DNA of 33,353 nt from Rhizophagus sp. LPA8_4_AMF (GCA_021464525.1 JADRCO010000455.1:1-33353); one strand, 5' to 3'. Positions 23,601-33,353 are shown, counted from the stretch's first letter. The notes: generated from the sequence alone by a model not told the origin. Program-made: numbers and translations.

Positions 23601-24334
23601 GGGGAGTAGAAAGTGAGTAACGTAGATTGACTAATTGAGTAACGTAAGATCGCATAAATTACTCAATTTACGTTACTCACATATATATAAGGCGCGGAAC
23701 GTAAGATGAATTTTATCCACCCTACGTTACTCCCCTTATATAGTATAATGTGCACAAGTAATATATATTTACCTTAAGTTCCGTACTTTGTACAAATCAC
23801 GTGATATAATCTTATATTTATTTCAACCATCTTAAGTAAAAAATTATCGTCTTCATATGAATAATAAAAAGTAAAAAAAAAATTACAAAAAATCAATATT
23901 GTTTACAAATAATAATTTGATCTACGCGGAAAACTATTGTATTACACTATTTACATAAATTTAAAAAGAACTTAGACTCTTTGGCCTTTGCACGATTTTC
24001 AACAATTTTCAATATAATAGACATAATAACACGAAAGTCTAACACAAACAGAAAAAAATTTAGGGACAAAAACGTAAATAAAAGGGCAGGTCAATTTTAT
24101 TGTTGAGATGACACGGTTAACACGTATATTATTGGATATTCAAGTCATGATTATATAATAAATGTTAATAACACGCTATATTGTTATTAATGTATATGTT
24201 ATTCAGGGGAGTAACGTAAAATAATTAAAAGTTCACTTTACATTCCATACCTTTTTAAGGGAAGTAACGTAAGCAAAATGTGTGACTTATGCTACTCACT
24301 TAACCATCTTACGTTACTTACTTTCTATATACTC
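23601..24334. mobile_element. 734-bp non-autonomous DNA transposon with perfect 10-bp TSD (Mutator-like)
   Basis: The ends are fixed by the direct repeat AAATTCGATG on both sides. The left end reads GGGGAGTAGAAAGTGAGTAA and the inverted right end GAGTATATAGAAAGTAAGTAA, then both continue CGTA, so the terminal inverted repeats are about 25 bp with a small indel. Both ends are loaded with the subterminal motif GTAACGTA and its complement (about eight copies at 23613-23735 and 24208-24322). Such motifs are often transposase binding sites. The interior is AT-rich with no transposase frame. A 10-bp TSD fits the Mutator-like (MULE) group (9-11 bp), but the superfamily is inferred from TSD length alone. 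Confidence 0.7.
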
Positions 24335-24344
24335 AAATTCGATG
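24335..24344. repeat. target-site duplication, right copy (AAATTCGATG)
   Basis: Identical to 23591-23600; marks the right boundary of the 734-bp element. Confidence 0.75.
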
Positions 24345-24365
24345 CCACACAATTATTATTTATGA

Positions 24366-24442
24366 ATATTGTACGGTGTTGTATTTATATTGGTTAACGT
24401 TTCTTCGCGATATTAACTAATGTAAATACCACCATACAATAT
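24366..24442. repeat. 77-bp near-perfect hairpin
   Basis: The left arm 24366-24397 (ATATTGTACGGTGTTGTATT...) pairs with the right arm 24413-24442 (inverted: ATATTGTATGGTGGTATTTA...) around a 15-bp loop. It begins 22 bp after the TSD of the 734-bp element. ATATTGTACGTAA, similar to its tip, recurs near 24518 and 26130. Confidence 0.7.
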
Positions 24443-25626
24443 CTATATTATCGTACGATCATGCTCAAATAAATCACCTGCTCATAGTCGTCAGGCTGGA
24501 TATTCAATATTGTACGTAAATAAACTATCGATATCAATATTGTAAGTTATCTCCAACAATTAAAATTTGATCCTTCCAAATATATGCAAATAAACAATTA
24601 ATATCAAATAATGAAAATATCGGTCAAATAAAATCAGCATGATCTTATAGGACCGTGCGATAAATTAACCTTATAAATTCGTGTATAACATTTGCAAGTC
24701 CCTATTCTAATGTTGTTGTCTTAATCATCCTGAACTATATATGGTATTTTAATAAATTATTATACTGTATATACTGAAAACCTTGGCAAAAATCATAAAG
24801 ATTTATATAAATATGGACTCTTATTCCTATTAACATACTCATTTATTATTATACCATTTATCATTTTTTGCTATTATACAACATTTATCTTTTTGTTATT
24901 TTTGTTATACAATTTACTCAATTTTTTTATCATCAATACAATATACAACTTTACCTCACTCAATAACTTTAAATAACAAACCTTTTGGTGCATGAATAAA
25001 CCGCCTGACGGAGATAATTTCCTTGTATTGAAAAGGCTTATTCAACCTCATTAAATGCGACGCTAACTTTTACCACATCTATCTATATCACTCCCATCAG
25101 ACTATGTAATAGCTTATTTACTGCAAAGAAAACTTTTCCAAGATGAAATAATTTTGAACCTGTTTAAAGAATTTTGAATTTTGAGATTATTCCATTCTGC
25201 CTCATATTACTTTTATAATGAAGGTGTCGTGATTTTTTTATCACTAGAATAATACTATGCCAAGCATCAAGAATTTGGATGCTTTTGCTAGAAAATGTAT
25301 CCAATATAAATAAGATTTTAGCAGAGGCCCAGCTGAAATTACAGTTATGTGATTTTTTCTTTCTAGTATTTCATTGCACTGATCAGCTTGATGAGATACA
25401 AGCTGGTGATCATGATCATGATTTATTTGGTAAAATATCAAATATTGAATCTAAAATTAAATCAAATCAAACTAATATATATACCTTATTATTACTTTGC
25501 AGAATATACAAGTTCATTTGATTAATGATATTGTTAATGTAAATAATAGTATGATTTGATTGCTATTGTAACCTTATTATTCTCTTCTAATATATCAGTT
25601 TTCTTTACCTTTGAATGTAATCAAGC
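24443..25626. other. intergenic, possible further retroelement debris on the minus strand
   Basis: Mostly AT-rich. The minus strand of about 25244-25441 has an open frame with protein-like composition (HQADQCNEILERKNHITVIS), next to the relic at 25627-25764. It may be more of the same decayed element. There is no start context or splice structure to support a gene. Confidence 0.3.
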
Positions 25627-25764
25627 TTATTCCTTTTTGTGTACCATTGCCCTTGCTACTTGTACCCATAATTTTGGATTTATCTTACATAGTTGTATAA
25701 ATGAGACATTTAGTCTCATATTTTTCATATCTTCAACTATATCATAGTCTTTTATTTCTTCTTC
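25627..25764 (-). pseudogene. relic of an LTR-retrotransposon polyprotein (gag/protease linker)
   Basis: The minus strand is open for 45 codons. It reads EEEIKDYDIVEDMKNMRLN, then VSFIQLCKINPKLWVQVARA and MVHKKE before a stop. The pattern YDIVEDxKNxxxNxxxxQLxxxxPxLxxxVxxA resembles the segment just ahead of the aspartic protease in fungal Ty3/gypsy-type polyproteins as I remember it. Upstream on the same strand EEQLEHAAQFSLERFEL is a further open piece before a break. No protease active site, reverse transcriptase motif or LTR is visible, so this is a short decayed fragment. Confidence 0.4.
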
Positions 25765-26224
25765 AAGTTGATTTTATTTTCTAATAAGTCAGTTCAAACC
25801 GCTCCAAACTGAACTGTGCTGCATGCTCGAGCTGCTCCTCTGTCAAGTTTTAACATTTCTAGTTACTATTTCCTCCTGCTATTAAAATTCATCATCACAT
25901 AAGGTATCTACCATTCTCCTTTTGTTATCTTTTTTTTGCTACATTTGTTAGCCAAATCTACTTGTCATTGATGTATTTGGATGTTGTATTTCCAGCTTTA
26001 TTGCTTTCTAATAAAATGATTATTTATTGCTATTGTTTTTATTACAGATGAGTTAACATTTAGTATAAGGAAGCAGTGTGATAAATAACAAATTTTCAAT
26101 ATTGGTAGTGTAAATTGCATACGTAATTATCAAATATTGTACGTAATAGATAAATATATTATATATACATGACAGTTTATTGAGATTATGTGATTTCTGG
26201 TAGATGGATTTACATGCCAGTTCT

Positions 26225-26232
26225 CTAGAATT
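26225..26232. repeat. target-site duplication, left copy (CTAGAATT)
   Basis: Perfect 8-bp direct repeat with 26602-26609, flanking the hAT-like MITE. Confidence 0.75.
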
Positions 26233-26601
26233 TAAAGATGGCCAGTCAGTCCTGCGGTCTTTGATTGGTCCTGATGGTTTTTAGAAAGTAATAAGGCTGT
26301 GCACCCAATTTTTTGTGGCACAACAGGACTGGTTAAAGACCGAAAAGTGGTAAATTTTGGTCTCAATCTAATCACCCAATTCAGAACTAAGCAGGGTTTG
26401 ATTTTACCAAAACCAGTATTTGTTACTTTTTTCAGTCTTTTGCCAATTTCGCCTCCGCTGGTCTTAAAAAAAAGTATAAAGGCCAGATTTTGACAATTAT
26501 TGGCCTTTAGCTATACTTGCTGCATCCCAAAAATTCAAGGGTGCATTCCTTATAACTTTCTCAAAGACCGGCAGGATCATAAGACCAACTGACTATCTTT
26601 A
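26233..26601. mobile_element. 369-bp hAT-like MITE with 8-bp TSD
   Basis: The left end TAAAGATGGCCAGTC and the inverted right end TAAAGATAGTCAGTT form terminal inverted repeats. Further in, TCCTGCGGTCTTTGA is matched inverted by TCAAAGACCGGCAGGA. The 8-bp duplication CTAGAATT and termini of the form YARNG are hallmarks of the hAT superfamily. The element is too short to encode a transposase. The open frame inside it is not a gene. GC content is higher than in its surroundings. Confidence 0.75.
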
Positions 26602-26609
26602 CTAGAATT
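26602..26609. repeat. target-site duplication, right copy (CTAGAATT)
   Basis: Identical to 26225-26232; marks the right boundary of the hAT-like MITE. Confidence 0.75.
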
Positions 26610-27207
26610 TGGGTTAGAATTAGGTTTAGGCAATTAGCAGTTTTGCAATACAAACTTAATTTCTTTCTTAACATAAGTATTACGCTTTCAGACATGGATC
26701 ATACATGCTTGAATCAGGATTCTGCAAATGCTGGATTCTAGACATGTGCCATGCCATAAGTGTTGCTGGCACTTGTAGCTCGAATTTATGTTATGAGTTA
26801 CAAATATTAAAATAACTTAGAAATCAATGTAAGAAATTTCATCCAAAATTTTTAAATCCATAGATAAAACCATAACAAAGTTTATACAATCTTACGTAAA
26901 CTATATTTATGCTTTTAAATGATTTGTTTGATTTTTCGCATACTATAAAAATTACTTTTAATATAATGTTAAAAACTAACTCATTTTTTTTTGTTTTAAT
27001 AAAGTTTTAAAGTGTATAGAAATAGTTGAGCTTATTGAACTTCTAATCATTGAATTATATTTATTTTAGATGAAATAATAAATAGCAATATTATAAAAAT
27101 AAATAAAGTAAACATTTTTATAATTGATTATAAACTGGTTTTACTTAATGAAAGAATAATAATCTACAATAAAACATAATATATTACAGTATTTAAAATT
27201 ATCCTAA
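26610..27207. other. 3' intergenic flank of the channel-like gene
   Basis: AT-rich sequence with no coding signal. The part nearest 27207 should hold the 3' UTR and poly(A) site of the leftward-read channel gene; AATAAA-like hexamers are too common in this base composition to pick one. Confidence 0.4.
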
Positions 27208-30200
27208 TTATTGTAACCTCTTCTTTAATTCTTGTATTTCTGTTAACATATTTTGTGATGAATTCTTCATTTCTTGTATTTCTTCAAATATCTTTTGTAA
27301 AGAAATTTCATTGATAAGTGGAATATTGAGTTTTTCCATTAATTTTTTTCTTAATTCTGGAAATTTATTGATATCCAATTCATTCTTATCAATCATTTCT
27401 TTAACTTTTTTTCGAGTTTCATCAATATGAGCACAATAATATCTTTAAAATAAATTTGTATTAATAAATAGGATAAATTAATTAATTATTTTTTTTTTAA
27501 AAAAAAAAAAAATAGATAAATAATACATTTTACATACGTTTGTTCGGGAAACCATTTTTTCCAACGTCTTTGATGTGGTAATAAGTAAAATAATTCAATT
27601 TTAGCCAAATACTATAAGAAATAAAATTTTATCAATTTATACGAAAAAAAAAAATTAATATTAAATAACCAATTATATTAAATACTTACTTCTGCTCTTG
27701 TTATCAAAAATGTGTCATCATGATCCACAATTGCCTCACTAAATAGTGTGATAAATACATTCAGAATATATATAGCCATAAAGAATGCGAACAAAGCCAT
27801 TAATATCATTAGTGTAGGATTATCTTCATATGACCAATTAGAAAAAGAACTTGTATCTCCTATATATTTAAACAAAGTTTAAAAGGTATTAATAATTAAT
27901 AAAGTTAATTAAATTGTTAAATAATGATAAATATTTCTTATTACCTGTGAGCAATAAACATGTAGCAAATAATGAAGTAGAAAAGGTTGTAAACATGTTT
28001 GTGTTCTCGTCAGGATTTTGTAAAATAAATTGATTGGAATTAATACTAGTATTATTTTCAAATACTTGGTAATTAGATGCCAAATTCCAAGGATTATTAG
28101 GGTCATCATTAACTACACGTTCATCTAAAGGATAATTCATTTTTGGTGATAATAAAGTATAAAATGCATATGCAAAGCTTATTAAAATAACCATTACAAA
28201 GTTTATGAAGAAAAACATGACCTTTTTTGCAATTTTAATGACAATTGCATAATATTTTTCATAATATTTATAAACTCTAAAAAATGGCATTAATTTTAAA
28301 TTTAAAAGTAGGCATGAAAAAGTAATATATGGAAGTAACTGCTCATGATCATTTCCTCGAAGTCGTAAAATTGAAGTACAAATAGGAAGTATGTATACAA
28401 TTAAATCTATATAAATGATAAATAATTTAGTTAGTACTTTTTCAAGTTTTCTTACTAATAAAATTCCTCAAATGTGATATACCATATATACTCCCGGTAT
28501 CATGAATCCATTTAATAGGATCATAAATTAATTGACGAACTTCAAAACTTATATAAATAAATCCAAGTATAATTGAATTAATTAAAAGTAAATTTTGAAT
28601 TTCTACATATTCTTGTTGAGAAATTCTAGCAGCTACATTAAAACATACGATAAAAATTATATATCCACCCCAAATAATAATATGATAATATTTTCCATAA
28701 GTATTCCATTTAAAATTAAGTAATGCTTCTCCACTCCATGTTTTATAAATATCACCACTTATTGTTTCAACAAATGGACTGGGCTGAGGCCAAATTAATT
28801 CTGAAAACCAATTATAATCTTTTGGATAATTTACAAATTTAATATATGGATTCATGAAAATAAGTGATGGAGTTCTTTTAGATTTAACAATATTAAAATC
28901 AAAAATGACCAATCTTACTAATATTATCATACCAATTATTAGTATTAAGTAAAAACTTATTGATACTAAATATATTGGAATTGCTATTAAAAACAGGATG
29001 AAAGCTAATATTTGGATCACCATATTATTAAGACGAAATATTTTCCATATTAATAAAGCGTATTCAAATAATGATAATTTTATATCTATTTGAGGAAATT
29101 GAAAAGAAGAAAGATGTAAATTGTTGTTTTGATATAATATAGTGTAAGAAGGTGAATCCATAATCATTTCTGTTTCCGATGAATATTTTAAAATATATTC
29201 TGGATAATATTCATTCAGTAATGATAAGTTAGAAGTAATGATACTTAAAAACATTATATTATTAAAATCTTTTTCAAAATAATTTATACATTTTTTATAA
29301 ATTTCTTCTATTAACTCTAACTTATGTTCTTTAATTGCAAATTTTAATAATTCAACTCCATATTTTAAAAGACTTTCCTTATTATTTTTTATATCTGAAA
29401 CCCATTCATTATTATATTGAAAACTCTCATGATTTGGTAAAGGTAAAGTAGGTTTTAAAAATATTTGTAATAGTTTTGTATTGTCTTTACTGCTTGAATT
29501 GGGAGTTATATAATTATAATAGCTTAAAGAAATGAATTTATCATTCTCGTTAAAATGGAAAATTAAAGGACCGATACTTGATAATATGATGATGTCATCG
29601 TCATTAATTAATTTTAATCCAAGTAATGATGGATTCATTCTTAACTCTACAAACTCTACATCTTTTGTACAAATTGATACATTGGTCTTGAAAACTTGCA
29701 GTTTAATTTTGTAATCATTACAAGTAATTCTCCATTTAATCGAATTTTGACTCGCTTCTAGTTCATATTTACTATTATAATTTGATACCATAGCTTCTTG
29801 AAATAATGCACGTACAGTATCCATATATGAGTTAAGCAAAAGAATATGTAAGTGATCATACGTCTTATTTGTTTCCTCATTGATCTTATTAACATCATTA
29901 TCAAAGTTTTTAAATGAAGAAATTATGTATAATTTCATTTTTTCCATATCAATCTTCCAAACATCTCCACCCAGAATTCTAAATACATATTTGTTTATAA
30001 TGTTATTTTCCTTTGGTAATTGGTCATTATGTATTAGATGATCTTTCCAATAATTTTTCATAATGGAATCCAAAAATCCACTGCTTGTTACATTAATGAA
30101 TAAAGGAAAGAATAGAGAACATAAAGTAGGATATTTTCCAATCATACGTAATTGTATATCTAAAAATAGTATGTTGTTAGTAATGTTTAATAATATAGTA

Positions 30201-31094
30201 CGGCGATGTTTAATTTTAAATAAAAACAAAATACCATTATTTAAATTCAAAGAAGCAACTGGAATTTCTAATTCAATTGAATAAATAATGATTTTATCCT
30301 TGATTCTCGTACAAATAAACTTCTCATTATCGGAAATTTGGATATTTTCTCTAATATTTTCTTCAATATTTTCGTCAATCACCAATATTTTTGTACTCTT
30401 ATAAGTATTAAGATTCCATTTATAAATGGAATTATTTGAAAATAAATAAAATTCACTATGGTATGATATGCTAATCAACATAAAATCTTCAAAATATGTA
30501 GATATACGAAACATTCTTACGCAACTCCATTTGTTATTTCTAGTTTTAGTGGAATAAATAAAAATAATTTTACGTTCAACGTTGTATACAATAAGTTCAC
30601 CTTTTAAGTTAAATGTACAATAATCGTAACTTTTACGATCACTCCAATCTAATTTAATTTTTTGATCATTATTCATATCGTTTATTTCTAATGAAATATA
30701 ATTAAATGCAAATAGTCTTAATTACCGTAATTATCATCTTTCAAAATTTTTAAAACTATAACTTACCTAAAATTCCATTTTTACTGATATACACAAGTTT
30801 CTTATCATCAGAAACACACATCGAACGTAAGGCAAAGCTTGCTTCTAATTTAAACGTTTTTTCTAATTTAAGTGGACCCTCATCCATATTTTCAATATTC
30901 CAACCGACAAATGAACGATCCTCTTGATTATAAGTAACGAGATATCTTTCTTTTGGCGAAACTTCTATCATTGTAATTGATTCACCGTTACATGCTTTAT
31001 CAATTTGATCAGGATTATCGTTATGTGGTTTATCGTCATCAATTTTATCAATTTCGATATCATCAATTTTTACTAAAGTTTCCATTTGATTCAT
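27208..31094 (-). CDS. TRP-like ion channel with propeller-like N-terminal half (6 exons, 1166 aa)
   Basis: Exons are 31094-30767, 30687-28456, 28406-27945, 27859-27690, 27611-27538 and 27442-27208; introns are 79, 49, 85, 78 and 95 bp. The exons total 3501 nt and all phases join in frame. Joins restore motifs: GIL|EINDMNND, HLRNFI|NLIVYILP, LLLTG|DTSSFSNW, TRAE|YLAKIELFYLLPHQ and FPEQ|TYYCAHID. Residues 1 to about 640 show short repeated strands like a WD40/beta-propeller (for example VSPKERYLVTYNQEDRSFVGW and ISISYHSEFYLFSNNSIYKW). From about 660 follow hydrophobic segments (668-705, 778-796, 808-826, 852-868, 880-893, 916-939). A pore-loop-like stretch ATCLLLTGDTSS (about 1001-1012) and a last TM (1023-1048, ALFAFFMAIYILNVFITLFS) come next. 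This arrangement fits the ion-transport superfamily, TRP-like; ion selectivity is unknown. The C-terminal tail ends in a coiled coil (about 1135-1166). Confidence 0.85.
28407..28455 (-). other. 49-bp mini-intron of the channel-like gene
   Basis: GTAAGA donor, TATATAG acceptor and a perfect TACTAAC branch-point motif between them. Retaining it would add SKKT and a stop. Removing it joins the exons in frame within the membrane domain. Confidence 0.8.
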
Positions 31095-31178
31095 TTTGAT
31101 AATATAGGATTCTTTTGAAAAAAAAAAGTTAAGTAAATCTAATATTCAACGTTCTTAAAGCAAGTATCTGTTACAGTT

Positions 31179-31186
31179 TATTTATA
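31179..31186 (-). promoter_or_regulatory. putative TATA box of the channel-like gene
   Basis: TATAAATA on the minus strand, 85-92 bases upstream of the ATG at 31094. It is a good match to the consensus, but AT-rich DNA yields such matches by chance. Confidence 0.35.
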
Positions 31187-32634
31187 TAAACTAAAGTAAT
31201 ACAAAAATTTATTTTTGGGAAAATCAAACTGAGAATTGTTACGTTATTTGACATGATAAGTAATAAATTTGTAAATTTGGCATATCATGCAATAAATTTA
31301 AATTTTTTAATGTTGTACTAAAAAAAAGCGATCTGATTTGCATTGTAAATCTTCCTTTTATAGCGAACGATTTCATATCTGTAACTTAACTATACCCCAA
31401 AACTGCCGTATTAATTAATTTGAATATCCTAACCTGGTTAAAATTGTAATTAGTTCGGATCATATGATCGTTTTGAGATACTGCTGTGTTTGAGCTACAA
31501 CAAGTATATCCAATTTCTGAAAGAAAGTTATTCGAGCAATGATCGTCGATTCAAAAAATCGTTTCAATAAGCGCGATCGGCGTGATTTACATGCTTTATT
31601 ACGTTATGTTAAACGATTTAAATAATCGGTTACACCACATAACGGTTAATTTTATTACTATCTAATCGAGCAATATAAATAAGACAAATGTGTAATTTTA
31701 ATGATAAAAGACACTCTTATGCTTTACACAAACTTAAGTCGACTCATTTTGACCAAACTAGGTTTTAATTTTTACGTTACACATGATCGAAATTATAACA
31801 GTTGGAAGATTATTAATCAATTTTTATTTTAATAACGATAAAAAACAAATTTTAAATTAAACGAAATATATAGGAAACGGCGATAACGTTATTGACTGAC
31901 AATGCGTGATTAAATCTGCAAAAAATTCAATTATCCACTATGAAATCTTACAAATTTATTTTGTCAAAGTGAATCCGTTGTTCTTTTTTTTTATAAATTA
32001 TCTATTACCAGTATAAATCTCAAATTATTTCTATTCCCTTCTCTCTTTATAGGCCACTTTTTAACGTAATTTTCTTGTATTTTAAAAATTATAAATGTAT
32101 TCCATTAATGTTAACGTTAAATGTTTGAGATTGAGTCACCATAAAAAGATCGTTGTTTTACCTGCGCCAAATTATAAAAAATATAACTTGAGCTATGATC
32201 GATTAACACATAGGGCTATCGTCCATTAATAAAAAAAAATTACTTAGATATTATTACTGCCCGGAGTATTTTTTTTTTTTTTTAAAAAAAAAAGAATGCA
32301 AAGTACGCCGACTTTCAAAAAAGGGAATTATAGTAGTTTTTTAAATGAATCAGGACTTTGGAGATAAAATAAGTCTTTTAGCAGTTATAGAGTTGGTTTA
32401 GATATTTATTTTTATGATGTTGGATTGAATATTTATTATTTCTTTACGTATTTGAAACTATTTCATTATTTGTTTATTTGCTTATTATTAAAATTGAATT
32501 TATTGTAATAAAGTGTAAAACCACTAATTTGTTATAAAAGTAATAAAAATAATTTATTTTTATTTTAACTGTTACATGGCAACGTGGGCAATTATCTAAA
32601 AATATTTGTTGTATAGATTACGAGACATATTTAT
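31187..32634. other. intergenic region upstream of the channel-like gene
   Basis: AT-rich, with a patch around 31440-31640 that has several small palindromes (ATCATATGAT, CGATCG-like sites). No coding or RNA gene signal is seen. Confidence 0.4.
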
Positions 32635-32770
32635 AAGGAGTAACGTAAGGGAAAAAAAAAATTTCCTCTTAAGTTCCGTGCCTTATTATTTATTAATAAA
32701 GAGGAGTAACGTAGTAGTAACGTAATTATGAGAATTTTCACTTCCTTACGTTACGCACTTGCTGTCTACC
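32635..32770. mobile_element. diverged relative of the GTAACGTA element
   Basis: It carries AGGAGTAACGTAAGG at the left and CCTTACGTTACGCACTTGCTGTCTAC at the right, with GGAGTAACGTAGTAGTAACGTA between. CTTAAGTTCCGT occurs here (about 32669) and in the 734-bp element (about 23774). Read inverted, the right end GTAGACAGCAAGTGCGTAAC resembles GTAGAAAGTGAGTAAC of the full element. No target duplication could be found, so this is a truncated or rearranged copy. Confidence 0.55.
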
Positions 32771-32826
32771 GTAATTCAAGTGATTCATCTGCTAACAGAG
32801 TTCGCGAACTACCCACGCGACTTTAC

Positions 32827-32834
32827 GGTAAAAT
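32827..32834. repeat. target-site duplication, left copy (GGTAAAAT)
   Basis: Perfect 8-bp direct repeat with 33057-33064. Confidence 0.8.
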
Positions 32835-33056
32835 AGGACCCAGAAATATATATAAAGGGGTCAGGTTTGAGTTTGCGTATAATTGATCAAAAAATCACGT
32901 AGATCTTTCCTTTTGTGATAATTCCTACTGAAATATTATTACCTTTTTTAGATACTGGCTGAGGTTATCATAATTCCGGCCCTGAAAAAATGCGTACAGC
33001 TAATAGTAAAATTTTTTTTGCTGCACCTTACCCCTGTATGTATATTTCTGGGTCCT
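32835..33056. mobile_element. 222-bp MITE with 31-bp TIRs and 8-bp TSD
   Basis: The left end starts AGGACCCAGAAATATATATA and the inverted right end AGGACCCAGAAATATACATA; over 31 bp the ends differ at three positions. The element is flanked by GGTAAAAT on both sides. The 8-bp TSD suggests the hAT group, but the terminus AGGAC does not fit the usual hAT YARNG start, so I leave the superfamily open. It has no coding capacity. The high TIR identity and intact TSD suggest fairly recent insertion. Confidence 0.8.
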
Positions 33057-33064
33057 GGTAAAAT
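33057..33064. repeat. target-site duplication, right copy (GGTAAAAT)
   Basis: Identical to 32827-32834; fixes the right end of the 222-bp MITE. Confidence 0.8.
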
Positions 33065-33177
33065 GCAATATGATGTAGAATTCACGGGTAAAATAATCCT
33101 TTTAAAAAGACAGAACACATGCATGTACGTTTCACTCACTTTCATTGGAATTAATTATATTACATTTAATGCTCCGC

Positions 33178-33330
33178 ACGAGCCAGTCTGGCTCGAGCCA
33201 GCTCGCGAGCCAGGTAACTCGAGCCAATCCGAGCCGCGGCTCGTTATAAATTGGCTCGGCTCGTTCGAGCCGAGCTTCAATGCAGCTCGTTCGAGCTGGC
33301 TCACGAGCTATGAGCCAGCTCGCGAGCTCA
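33178..33330. repeat. GC-rich palindromic repeat built on GAGCC/AGCTCG
   Basis: This block stands out from the AT-rich surroundings. It is made almost entirely of GAGCCAGCTCGCGAGCC-like words on both strands. Nested palindromes include GAGCCGCGGCTC (33231-33242), AGCTCGCGAGCT (33317-33328) and the hairpin CTCGGCTCG-TT-CGAGCCGAG (33255-33274). It is probably a dispersed structured repeat. The element may continue past the window edge. Confidence 0.7.
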
Positions 33331-33353
33331 AACTTTTAAATCCCATTTATAAC

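Noticed and set aside
26299-26493. 64-aa plus-strand frame
   Set aside because: It lies wholly inside the hAT-like MITE.
32948-33145. 65-aa minus-strand frame
   Set aside because: It covers the right end of the 222-bp MITE and its TSD, so it is not a gene.

Overview
The window is a very AT-rich eukaryotic sequence with short introns (49-118 bp, GT...AG, usually ending in a T-rich tract plus TAG). Gene density is low and the long intergenic stretches are full of small repeats. The gene content (a BTB-TLDc protein, an FAD monooxygenase, a propeller-like protein joined to a TRP-like channel, a 7TM receptor and a small secreted protein), together with the base composition, suggests an early-diverging fungus. 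My best guess is an arbuscular mycorrhizal glomeromycete close to Rhizophagus. That is an inference from gene families and style, not from a database match.

Layout. 1-1740: no gene. 1741-3273 (-): two-exon BTB/BACK/TLDc gene, 476 aa. 3274-7387: no intact gene, but a decayed coding stretch near 6.05-6.56 kb. 7388-7745: degenerate tandem repeat that runs into the 3' end of the next gene. 7695-9423 (-): four-exon FAD-dependent monooxygenase, 476 aa, with long poly(A) runs just upstream. 10361-10546 (-): single-exon small secreted protein, 61 aa. 10547-15671: intergenic, with a dispersed repeat copy at about 11.7 kb and a (TA)n tract at 14.1 kb. 15672-17130 (+): two-exon seven-transmembrane receptor, 451 aa, with an Asn-Tyr repeat in its tail. 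17131-26610: repeat-rich, with a minisatellite, a 2-kb inverted-repeat structure, a 734-bp element with a perfect 10-bp target duplication, a retroelement relic and a hAT-like MITE. 27208-31094 (-): six-exon channel-like gene, 1166 aa. 31187-33353: intergenic, with a MITE carrying a perfect 8-bp target duplication and a GC-rich palindromic repeat cut off by the window edge.

I reconstructed every splice junction by hand. In each multi-exon gene the phases join without a stop, the total coding length is a multiple of three, and the protein motifs continue across the junctions. The genes do not form a pathway. The receptor, channel and BTB-TLDc protein look like members of signalling families that are commonly expanded in these fungi. 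I saw no tRNA, rRNA, CRISPR array or toxin gene. The most notable finds are several short non-autonomous DNA transposons whose ends can be fixed to the base from their target-site duplications, and a monooxygenase whose C-terminus is encoded by a minisatellite unit.
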